Shown: piece after piece, positions 55,610 to 61,633 of the stretch
Layout of the letters: the number at the start of each line of letters is the position of its first letter
Numbering within the stretch: the stretch's first letter is position 1
DNA from: Lactobacillaceae bacterium L1_55_11
GTDB taxonomy: Bacteria > Bacillota > Bacilli > Lactobacillales > Lactobacillaceae
DNA length: 64,000 nucleotides
Assembly: GCA_029433155.1 (NCBI GenBank)
Contig: JAQYTT010000002.1
Span: 62,001-126,000 of the forward strand
Reading direction: 5' to 3'
The notes under the pieces: model-generated
What the model was told of the DNA's origin: nothing
What the model saw: only the letters and a program-made list of their open reading frames with translations
Database searches by the model: none
Made by a program: the position numbers and the translations under genes

Positions 55610-55858
55610 TTACTTATTCGAATTTTTAGCTTTTCTTGATAGGTAGAGATACCGGAGAACTTGGAAGAGCAGGACGAACTCAACTATGGTTAAAGCCAAG
55701 ACACCCAGCGCTACAGCAATTGTTCCCACGGCTGAGCGGGAATGGATAGCCTGCAAGGCTGGAATAAGTATCAGTGGGATTATTACCCCTGCTACGTACA
55801 AAGACCAAAATTCTTTAGGTTGCTGCTTAATCTTTTGCAGCTGGCGCTTCATTTCCAT
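55610..55858 (-). CDS. Small two-TM membrane protein, island member A1
   Basis: 82 residues, GAAAGGAG ribosome site. Basic N-terminus KIKQQPKEFWSLYVAGVIIP, two TM helices, basic tail RYLYLSRKAKNSNK. Similar in layout and sequence to the 77-residue protein at 60971 (NPTKYWSLVTAATIP ... FQYLKAAKKSK), so the two look like paralogs at opposite ends of the island. No known family. Confidence 0.75.
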   Translation of the reverse strand: MEMKRQLQKIKQQPKEFWSLYVAGVIIPLILIPALQAIHSRSAVGTIAVALGVLALTIVEFVLLFQVLRYLYLSRKAKNSNK

Positions 55859-56259
55859 AGGAGAACTCCTTTCAAGTTAATCAAGGTGTGAGACGTTTAT
55901 TTGTTTCTTGGCCCAATGTTATTCCTCTGTTACCGTTTTTTCAGCACGTGCGGATTAATGTTTCATTAAGAAGTGGTAACAGCCGTAATATTGGAAATTC
56001 TCCTGTCGGATGTGTCGGCTCAAAATGACAAGTAGTGTCCCCATATTTTACGCTCAGTTCTGAGAATGTTAACATGGAACCTACGTGCCAGAGGTGCCAA
56101 GTAGGCGTTATTTAACGCCTTTTATTTAAAACGTGTTACAAATGTTGCTATTCTTTCATTAACGGTAACTGTTATGTAACCCAGGGGTAGCTTGGACTTG
56201 CTAAGATTTATACAACTATAAAATTATAGTTAAATCATAAGGGACGGGGGTGTCTGAAT
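55859..56259. other. 400-bp gene-poor region with an orphan terminator and operator-like repeats
   Basis: No normal gene. A hairpin AGGCGTT/AACGCCT with TTTATTT (56103-56127) looks like a + strand terminator with no gene before it. It is partly inside a 13-codon ORF (56074-56115, MEPTCQRCQVGVI). GTAAC occurs twice 11 bp apart (56165 and 56176), and AACTATAAAATTATAGTT (56215-56232) is an inverted repeat at the likely -10 of the next gene. Confidence 0.55.
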
Positions 56260-56463
56260 ATGATGAAGAGTTTTATTAGTAAATATCGAGATTCAATTAT
56301 GCTGGCTTTAAGTATTGCGGCTCTCTGCGCACTGGCCGCCTTCGTGGTCGGGAACATGGGACTGGTGGCTACACCAGCCTGGCTCCAGAAGCACTTTATG
56401 CTGATTGCGGTTTTCTACGTCTTAACGACGGGAGCCCTATTAGCCACACCTGAACGTAAATAA
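56260..56463 (+). CDS. Small two-TM membrane protein, island member B1
   Basis: 67 residues, GGGGGTG ribosome site. Two TM helices with a conserved-looking centre GLVATPAWLQKHFMLIAVFY, resembling the protein at 57413 (GVAHMPAMLEQNFLFGVILF), so a paralog pair. The start may be 56260 or 56263 (ATGATG). Unknown function. Confidence 0.75.
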   Translation: MMKSFISKYRDSIMLALSIAALCALAAFVVGNMGLVATPAWLQKHFMLIAVFYVLTTGALLATPERK

Positions 56464-56467
56464 TTAA

Positions 56468-56503
56468 CAGCGTTGGTCGTAACCCCCGGCCAACGCTTTT
56501 TTA
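56468..56503 (+). terminator. Terminator of island member B1
   Basis: Stem AGCGTTGG/CCAACGCT, then six T residues. Confidence 0.88.
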
Positions 56504-56573
56504 ATGGAATGAACTAATTCCAGTCCGGTTAACCTTGCCACTGGGCTACAATAGTGGGGAGATAATTATTGGA

Positions 56574-57254
56574 ATGGAAAGCAGGAACCGTATGCCCACT
56601 AACCTAACTATTAATAAAAAGTACCTAATCGTAGTCTGGGTGCTGGTCATTTTGGGCGTAGCTGGCGCCATTAACATGACCTACCCTTGGGCCGACTTCG
56701 CCACGCCAATTTGTGGTCTAGTGGGTCTTTTCCTGTTAATCGGTGCGCCACAGGTAAAAGAAATCCTGCAACCAATGCGCAAGCCCTACTGGTTAAAACT
56801 AATTGGTTTCTACCTGCTATCTTATGTAATCGAGTTTGGTATCTTGGGGATTGGCGGTCTCTTTGGTCAGTTTAGCTTTGACCATGCCACCGGTGATAAT
56901 GCCGTGTCCAACTTTAAAACCGGGACTCTTTTAATTCGCCTGCTAAAGACCTTGCCTACCTCGGTTGAGATTATCGGCGAGGAACTGGTCATGGCCGTCG
57001 TAACCCTCAGTATTTTCTACTTTCTGAAGAACCGGCGGCATGGTTGGTTACTGGCTTCCCTGCTGGGGTGTCTGGCCTTTGCCGCAATGCACCTGTGGGC
57101 GTATGACTTTCAAATCTGGGTTTGTCTGAGCGTGGGCTTCTCCCGGCTGCCCTTTAACCTGGCCTGGCGGGCAACTAATTCGCTGCGTAGTGCGATTTAC
57201 ATCCACCTAGCTAGTGATCTTCTGATACTGATTCCGGTGGTCATCATGGCTTAA
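56574..57254 (+). CDS. CPBP-type intramembrane protease, divergent (fifth copy)
   Basis: 226 residues from ATG 56574 (ATG 56592 also possible, with AGGA 6 bases upstream). About six TM helices. CPBP-like motifs: IIGEELVMAVVTL (EE pair), AFAAMH (FxxxH) and IYIHLASD (HxxxD instead of HxxxN). It is only distantly like the four tandem paralogs at 42.9-45.7 kb. Possibly immunity or processing for the small peptides around it. Confidence 0.7.
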   Translation: MESRNRMPTNLTINKKYLIVVWVLVILGVAGAINMTYPWADFATPICGLVGLFLLIGAPQVKEILQPMRKPYWLKLIGFYLLSYVIEFGILGIGGLFGQFSFDHATGDNAVSNFKTGTLLIRLLKTLPTSVEIIGEELVMAVVTLSIFYFLKNRRHGWLLASLLGCLAFAAMHLWAYDFQIWVCLSVGFSRLPFNLAWRATNSLRSAIYIHLASDLLILIPVVIMA

Positions 57255-57298
57255 CGGCCACTTAAACCATAATACGAGCAGCTATCCAGGTGCTCACA

Positions 57299-57331
57299 TA
57301 AATTGGGACATTTTCGATGTCCCAATTTTTA
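57299..57331 (+). terminator. Terminator of the fifth CPBP gene
   Basis: 11-bp stem AATTGGGACAT/ATGTCCCAATT, loop TTTCG, T tract. Confidence 0.9.
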
Positions 57332-57412
57332 ATCTCCCCGTAATATCCATGTAACCTCTTGCACAAGCTGAGATGGTAAGGTGTTTTTACCAAGAAAGTA
57401 AGGGGAGCAGCT

Positions 57413-57604
57413 ATGAATAAAGGTCGTAACATTGCTAAGGTCGTCGTCACGGTTCTTTTCCTGGCATACCTAGTTTGGCGCATGCTCAATGATTTGGGCG
57501 TTGCCCATATGCCAGCAATGCTGGAACAGAATTTTCTGTTTGGCGTAATCCTTTTTACTTTATCTTTTGTTTTGCTGGATGAAAAAGGCCAGAAAAAGTC
57601 TTAA
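57413..57604 (+). CDS. Small two-TM membrane protein, island member B2
   Basis: 63 residues, GGGGAG ribosome site. Two TM helices and a charged tail (LLDEKGQKKS). Paralog of the protein at 56260. Followed after 15 bases by a 36-residue peptide gene in the same transcript. Confidence 0.75.
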   Translation: MNKGRNIAKVVVTVLFLAYLVWRMLNDLGVAHMPAMLEQNFLFGVILFTLSFVLLDEKGQKKS

Positions 57605-57619
57605 GACTGGGAGAATATT

Positions 57620-57730
57620 ATGAATTGGAAAACAGTTTACCAGTACCGTTACTGGATCTTGTGGACGGCGGTCTTCTTGCTGGCCTTCCTGCTCGGTATC
57701 ACGGTTGGGTTGAACCACGTGAATCATTAA
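57620..57730 (+). CDS. 36-residue single-TM peptide
   Basis: ATG 57620 follows GGGAG by 6 bases. The peptide MNWKTVYQYRYWILWTAVFL continues to LLAFLLGITVGLNHVNH: an aromatic, basic N-terminus and one TM helix. It is too short for most gene finders but sits between a gene and that unit's terminator with good spacing. It could be a bacteriocin-like or regulatory membrane peptide; no family recognised. Confidence 0.65.
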   Translation: MNWKTVYQYRYWILWTAVFLLAFLLGITVGLNHVNH

Positions 57731-57760
57731 GGGACGGGTATGTAAAACCTGTCCTTTCTT
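57731..57760 (+). terminator. Terminator of the 57413-57730 unit
   Basis: GGGACGGGT/ACCTGTCCT stem (one G-U) and T-rich run directly after the stop codon. Confidence 0.75.
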
Positions 57761-57802
57761 GCTACAATAAACCTCAACAAATGCCAATGAGGAGAGCGTA
57801 TT

Positions 57803-58003
57803 TTGAAAAACTTTGCGAAGCGTTTTAATTGGTCCCTTGCGGTGAAAACTGTCCTATTTGTGCTGATTATTAATTTTACTTTCTTTAAGCTAAGTAATAA
57901 TTTCTTTATCAATTTGCTGATTAGTTTTGTTGTTTTCATCGTTGTGTCCTTTTTTGTGGATTTCCTATTTACGAAATTCGGCAAGGATGCGCAGAAAAAA
58001 TAA
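57803..58003 (+). CDS. Small two-TM membrane protein, island member C
   Basis: 66 residues from TTG 57803 with GAGGAGAG upstream. A basic start (KNFAKRFNW), two Phe-rich hydrophobic segments, basic tail FGKDAQKK. An extended -10 (TGCTACAAT, about 57760-57768) and own terminator define a single-gene unit. Unknown function. Confidence 0.7.
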   Translation: MKNFAKRFNWSLAVKTVLFVLIINFTFFKLSNNFFINLLISFVVFIVVSFFVDFLFTKFGKDAQKK

Positions 58004-58033
58004 AAAAGCCAGGCTTTAAGCCTGGTTTTTTTA
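58003..58033 (+). terminator. Terminator of island member C
   Basis: Stem AAAGCCAGGC/GCCTGGTTTT, loop TTTAA, T tract. Confidence 0.9.
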
Positions 58034-58110
58034 GTGCAGGTAGTTTGCTGGCTCTGCCATACCAACACACCCTTAATGAAATGAAAATGCCGTAGAACCC
58101 CATAAATCCC

Positions 58111-58178
58111 ACTGTCAGGTCATTGTCGCCTAACTGTCAGGTCTCTGTCGTGGTCATTTTGGAGGGGAGGTCTATAGT
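58111..58178 (+). promoter_or_regulatory. Tandem direct repeats and promoter of the XRE regulator
   Basis: Two 18-bp copies of ACTGTCAGGTCWYTGTCG (58111-58128 and 58133-58150) have a 22-bp period and end where the -35 should be. The -10 is TATAGT (58173-58178) and no -35 is recognisable, which fits an activator-dependent promoter. Confidence 0.75.
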
Positions 58179-58215
58179 AGAGGCATAGATTAAACGAGGA
58201 CGGGAACGTAAAAAT

Positions 58216-58836
58216 ATGGATAAAACAAAAATTGCAGCACTGAGAAAAGAAGCTGGTTTGACGCAGGAAGAATTAGCTGAACGAGCCTATTTAACCGTCC
58301 GTACGATTCAGCGGGCTGAAGCTGGGCAGGATGTGAGTTTGGATAGTCTGAATGCAATTGCCAATGTTTTGAACGTGCCGGTTAGTGCCCTCTTTGAAGA
58401 CATTGACCAGCCAGACAAGGAGGATGAGATTATGGCTTACTCTAAGGAACAGTCCATTCAACTGCGACGCCGGTCAACGGAGAGTTCTGCAATGTGGCTT
58501 GTGTTGGTGGCAGTTGATTTCTTTTTGATGTCGCTTGCCGGGCTTTGGATTGCCGATCTGAAATCAGACGACGCAACTGCTTTCGCTGCCATCCTGTGGA
58601 TACCTGGTTTGTTGATTTTGATTGCTTTGAGCTTTTACATCCAACGGATTATTTGGAGCCGGCACTTAGATCATAAGTATCCAATGACGGTCGGCGTTAA
58701 GCGGCGGGGCCACTCTGATTACAATCGCCCCATCAACAATGGTTGGGAGTTTATGGCCCGCTACTGGTGGGTGATTTTCCCAGTTGGCGGTTTTCTAAGT
58801 TGGTTAATTCCTAGCATTAGTAGCAGTTTCCATTAA
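58216..58836 (+). CDS. XRE-family regulator with C-terminal membrane domain
   Basis: 206 residues. An N-terminal helix-turn-helix of XRE/Cro type (residues 4-60; TQEELAERAYLTVRTIQRAE), a short linker, then three TM helices (about 92-112, 120-140 and 180-200). Such membrane-tethered XRE proteins in lactic acid bacteria may sense membrane events directly. It sits inside a cluster of small membrane proteins and behind tandem repeats it might bind. Confidence in DNA-binding is high; the signal is unknown. Confidence 0.85.
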   Translation: MDKTKIAALRKEAGLTQEELAERAYLTVRTIQRAEAGQDVSLDSLNAIANVLNVPVSALFEDIDQPDKEDEIMAYSKEQSIQLRRRSTESSAMWLVLVAVDFFLMSLAGLWIADLKSDDATAFAAILWIPGLLILIALSFYIQRIIWSRHLDHKYPMTVGVKRRGHSDYNRPINNGWEFMARYWWVIFPVGGFLSWLIPSISSSFH

Positions 58837-58844
58837 AGTAAAAA

Positions 58845-58877
58845 GGCTAATCCACGAAGGATTAGCCCTTTTGGGTT
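58845..58877. terminator. Bidirectional terminator after the XRE gene
   Basis: Stem AAGGCTAATCC/GGATTAGCC with A and T tracts; the right arm contains the stop codon of the converging gene. Confidence 0.88.
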
Positions 58878-59188
58878 GGTGATGCTGGCCAGTCGGACTT
58901 GCGATAGTCCAGGCTGCCTTTGATCAAGCAGAAAACGCCGGCCAACAGTACCAGGCTGAATGCGGTAATTGGTGCGCCCCACAGGTGGTTAAGCCCCGCT
59001 GCAGTGGAGCCGTAGCGCTCACTGTAATCTGCGAATCGACCGACAGCCAGGATAATTGCCATCACGATTAGGTAGCCACCGGTGACGATGATGTACAGTT
59101 GCTTACCCTTTTCAGTGTGTGGTTTGACCACCATACCAAAGACCAGCAGAACCAAAAACAACATGTAGCTAATGAACTGCCAAATCAT
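58862..59188 (-). CDS. Small membrane protein, island member D1
   Basis: 108 residues, GGGGGGAG ribosome site. Three TM helices: one N-terminal, then YLIVMAIILAVGRFADY, then FSLVLLAGVFCLIKG. It aligns over its length with the 111-residue protein at 59299 (KTKQL...IVVIAILSVVGTYSQY...AIWGGQLTVSLIV), so a paralog. Both share a 23-bp promoter element. Confidence 0.75.
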   Translation of the reverse strand: MIWQFISYMLFLVLLVFGMVVKPHTEKGKQLYIIVTGGYLIVMAIILAVGRFADYSERYGSTAAGLNHLWGAPITAFSLVLLAGVFCLIKGSLDYRKSDWPASPTQKG

Positions 59189-59245
59189 AATTCTCCCCCC
59201 TAGCCGTCTATTTACATAAAGAGTAACAAATTTTGGTTAGGATGA

Positions 59246-59268
59246 AGATGACATTGTGGTGACAATTC
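59246..59268 (-). promoter_or_regulatory. Shared promoter element, copy 1
   Basis: On the + strand AGATGACATTGT, four bases, ACAATTC (59246-59268), containing the inverted repeat ATTGT-N4-ACAAT; GTAACAAA lies 23 bases away (59223). It is upstream of the D1 gene and identical outside the four-base spacer to copy 2. Confidence 0.75.
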
Positions 59269-59298
59269 GTGGCGATGGCCTTCATTATTTTTCTAATT

Positions 59299-59634
59299 TT
59301 ATTCGGACTGCTCTGATCGGCGTGAATATTGATAGGCCTTGAAGCAGCCGATTGCCAGAAGGGCAGCGGATACCAGCATTAGCCCTGGAATAACAATGAG
59401 TGAAACGGTTAGCTGGCCGCCCCAGATTGCTTGCCAGGTTGCCTGAGCGGAGTGAATCTGTCGGTACTGACTATAGGTTCCGACGACTGAAAGGATTGCT
59501 ATCACCACAATTAGCAGGGCGCTGATAGCGTTAACTAGTTGTTTGGTTTTTTCGCTACGCAGGTTGCGAAACCAAATGATTGAAATGATATATAAGGCAA
59601 TAATCACAATAAGTGGAATCCAAGGCATACTCAT
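59299..59634 (-). CDS. Small membrane protein, island member D2
   Basis: 111 residues, TAGGAGAG ribosome site. Three TM helices: IPLIVIIALYIISIIW, ISALLIVVIAILSVVG and a C-terminal pair-like stretch, then a basic tail. Paralog of the gene at 58862. The start may be at either of two close ATGs. Divergent from the large membrane protein at 59728. Confidence 0.75.
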   Translation of the reverse strand: MSMPWIPLIVIIALYIISIIWFRNLRSEKTKQLVNAISALLIVVIAILSVVGTYSQYRQIHSAQATWQAIWGGQLTVSLIVIPGLMLVSAALLAIGCFKAYQYSRRSEQSE

Positions 59635-59685
59635 GCTCTCCTAACTGATTATTTTCGCCCTGTGTAACAAACATACTCAATTCTT

Positions 59686-59708
59686 AGATGACATTGTTTT
59701 AACAATTC
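59686..59708 (-). promoter_or_regulatory. Shared promoter element, copy 2
   Basis: AGATGACATTGT, four bases, ACAATTC on the + strand, with GTAACAAA 22 bases away (59664). It lies between the D2 gene and the divergent gene at 59728, and a possible -35 for the latter (TTGTTT, 59694-59699; TACAAT 59716-59721) is inside it, so it may control both. Confidence 0.7.
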
Positions 59709-59727
59709 AGCCGTGTACAATTTTAGT

Positions 59728-60813
59728 ATGATAGGGTGGAGAACTTTAGGAGATTGGTGGACCAAAATTGTGGCACAACAAGCACAGCGGGACAAAGTGA
59801 ATAAATTGAGCCTTCTTCAGTGGTTGCATTCCGACGAGGTCGATCACTGGTTCCGGGAACGCCCACTCGACGTGACCACGGTGGTCGGGATTCTGGCATT
59901 AATGGTCATTTTTGCGACACAATTGGTTACCTTCTACGCTTTGATGGTTATGCCAGCGGTCTGGACCGTGCTGGTTGTGCAGGGATTGGTATTGCTGGGC
60001 TTGATTTTACTGGACCGGGTCGCTCTCAATCGTTCGCTTGGTCCAATCTGGGCCCGCTTATTCCGACCCCTGCAGTTTTTCACCTGGCTGAGCTGGTTGT
60101 GGAACTTGCTGGTCGGCTTGGCTGTGACGGTTAAACTCTTTCCGGCTGCGTTTACCAAGGACTTGGCCACGGCCTTTGCTGCCTACTTGCACCTTGACCT
60201 GTTAATTACGGGATATCTGGGCATTGCCTTGATTGCGACCGTGATGAAGCGTAGCTGGCTGTACTATCCCAGCCTTGGCAAGCACCTGGTCGTGACCATC
60301 TTGTCGCCAATCATTATCTTGGTGCCAACCTTCCTGATTTACGTGATTTTCCTGGTGATGACCCAATTTAATGAAAATGCCTTCTGGCCGGTGACAATTT
60401 TCCTGGGTTACCTCTTTTCGTTCGGCGGTAAGGAATGGTTGCAGGCCTTTACTAATATTACGAACTTGGACAACAAAAGTTTGACCGAGACAGCTTTGAA
60501 AAATTATGGTCGCCTCAAGTACATCGGGATGTCCTACTATGTGGCCTTTTCAGTGGTAACGGTCTTTCCGACTTACTCGGTTTGGGCCAAGTACTTGCAC
60601 GATGACTTCTTCAAGCTGGGTAACCCGGTGCCTCAGCACTGGGACTATTTTCACGGCTTTACCCTCTTTCCGCGGATCGTGCTGCCGGCCTGGCTGAGCG
60701 GATTTACCGTTTTTCTGGTCGCCTTCTTGGGGATGCTCGTGCTCTACATTATTTTATACGCAGCCACCAGCCAATATGTTGCAAAACGAAAAGCTAAATT
60801 TTTTGTCCATTAA
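59728..60813 (+). CDS. Polytopic membrane protein, unknown function
   Basis: About 361 residues with 6-8 TM helices from roughly residue 50 on and a soluble, charged N-terminus (LLQWLHSDEVDHWFRERP). No transporter or enzyme motif recognised. The start is uncertain: ATG 59728 coincides with the likely transcription start, GTG 59770 follows AGGAG at a long distance, and GTG 59713 is also in frame. The largest member of the island, ending at a terminator shared in sequence with the next gene. Confidence 0.65.
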   Translation: MIGWRTLGDWWTKIVAQQAQRDKVNKLSLLQWLHSDEVDHWFRERPLDVTTVVGILALMVIFATQLVTFYALMVMPAVWTVLVVQGLVLLGLILLDRVALNRSLGPIWARLFRPLQFFTWLSWLWNLLVGLAVTVKLFPAAFTKDLATAFAAYLHLDLLITGYLGIALIATVMKRSWLYYPSLGKHLVVTILSPIIILVPTFLIYVIFLVMTQFNENAFWPVTIFLGYLFSFGGKEWLQAFTNITNLDNKSLTETALKNYGRLKYIGMSYYVAFSVVTVFPTYSVWAKYLHDDFFKLGNPVPQHWDYFHGFTLFPRIVLPAWLSGFTVFLVAFLGMLVLYIILYAATSQYVAKRKAKFFVH

Positions 60814-60821
60814 TAAATCAG

Positions 60822-60862
60822 AAAAGTGCCCACAGAACGTATGATTCTGTGGGCGCTTTTTA
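60822..60862 (+). terminator. Terminator, copy 1 of a duplicated hairpin
   Basis: 16-bp stem (60822-60837 with 60845-60860), loop CGTATGA, T tract. Almost identical to 61205-61242, loop included. Confidence 0.93.
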
Positions 60863-60970
60863 TGTGGGTTATTTAACAGCTGCCATACTTTCTTAATGGA
60901 AAAGTAATTTGATGAGGTTCCTGGGTCAGTGAGCGAGTGGTAAACTTTACCCAACAGAGAGGTGGTTTGC

Positions 60971-61201
60971 ATGAAAAAAGATTTGAAGAATAATCCGACA
61001 AAATATTGGAGTTTAGTGACTGCAGCGACTATCCCTGCGTATCTTGCTACGATAGGGTTTCTTCCTCCAGCAAAGACGCCTCTGGGACATGCATTTCATT
61101 TTCTGCTCTGGGTGGGGTTGTTTGCCTTGCTGATTTATTCATTTTACAAATATTTCCAGTACTTAAAGGCTGCGAAAAAATCTAAAGGACAAGCGAAGTA
61201 A
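60971..61201 (+). CDS. Small two-TM membrane protein, island member A2
   Basis: 76 residues from ATG 60971, with AGAGAGGTGG upstream. N-terminus KKDLKNNPTKYWSLVTAATIP, two TM helices, tail YLKAAKKSKGQAK. Paralog of the minus-strand gene at 55610. Flanked on both sides by near-identical terminator hairpins. Confidence 0.75.
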   Translation: MKKDLKNNPTKYWSLVTAATIPAYLATIGFLPPAKTPLGHAFHFLLWVGLFALLIYSFYKYFQYLKAAKKSKGQAK

Positions 61202-61204
61202 AGT

Positions 61205-61247
61205 AAAAGCGCCCAAAGAACGTATGATTCTGTGGGCGCTTTCTTTT
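61205..61247 (+). terminator. Terminator, copy 2 of the duplicated hairpin
   Basis: Stem with one A-G mismatch, same loop CGTATGA, T-rich end. Differs from copy 1 at two positions over 38. Confidence 0.9.
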
Positions 61248-61254
61248 ATGGTAG

Positions 61255-61407
61255 TTACTTACCCTTGCTTTTTCGGTAGGCTTTAATGCCGTATGTTACC
61301 GCGGCGATAGCGGCTACTAAAAACAGAACTTCCCAGATGTTCCAGGAAAAGGAGAATGGTAAATCAAAGTTGAATGAAAAGCTTCCGCTTAATAATGGTT
61401 GTCGCAT
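61255..61407 (-). CDS. 50-residue single-TM peptide, island member E
   Basis: ATG 61407 is preceded on the minus strand by GGAGGAAGAATAG. The peptide starts MRQPLLSGSFSFNFDLPFSF, has one TM helix (VLFLVAAIAAVTYG) and a strongly basic end (KAYRKSKGK). It is too short for many gene finders, but start signals are good and it fits the run of small membrane proteins. Direct repeats lie upstream (61474-61508). Confidence 0.7.
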   Translation of the reverse strand: MRQPLLSGSFSFNFDLPFSFSWNIWEVLFLVAAIAAVTYGIKAYRKSKGK

Positions 61408-61473
61408 CTATTCTTCCTCCCAGCAATGCTGCTGACTATAATTTAGCACAGGAAAGTTGCCCGGGACCTGAAT

Positions 61474-61508
61474 GTAACCAAGGTGTAAATAAGTAACCAA
61501 GTGGTAAA
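61474..61508. repeat. Direct repeats upstream of the 50-residue peptide gene
   Basis: GTAACCAAGGTGTAAA (61474-61489) and GTAACCAAGTGGTAAA (61493-61508), 14 of 16 identical, period 19. They lie between the minus-strand peptide gene and metG. Confidence 0.7.
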
Positions 61509-61633
61509 CAATATCTAATTTCTAATTTTGCCAAATTTAGGACCGATGTCGGCCTTATCCCTACATTTCTGGCGCTGAATTCGCTATACTGAGGGTAATT
61601 AAGTCCTCATACGGACAGGAAAGAGAGACTCAT

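Noticed and set aside
61560-61633. T-box or SAM-sensing leader for metG
   Set aside because: The leader after the -10 is under 45 bases and shows only a tiny GTCC/GGAC stem.
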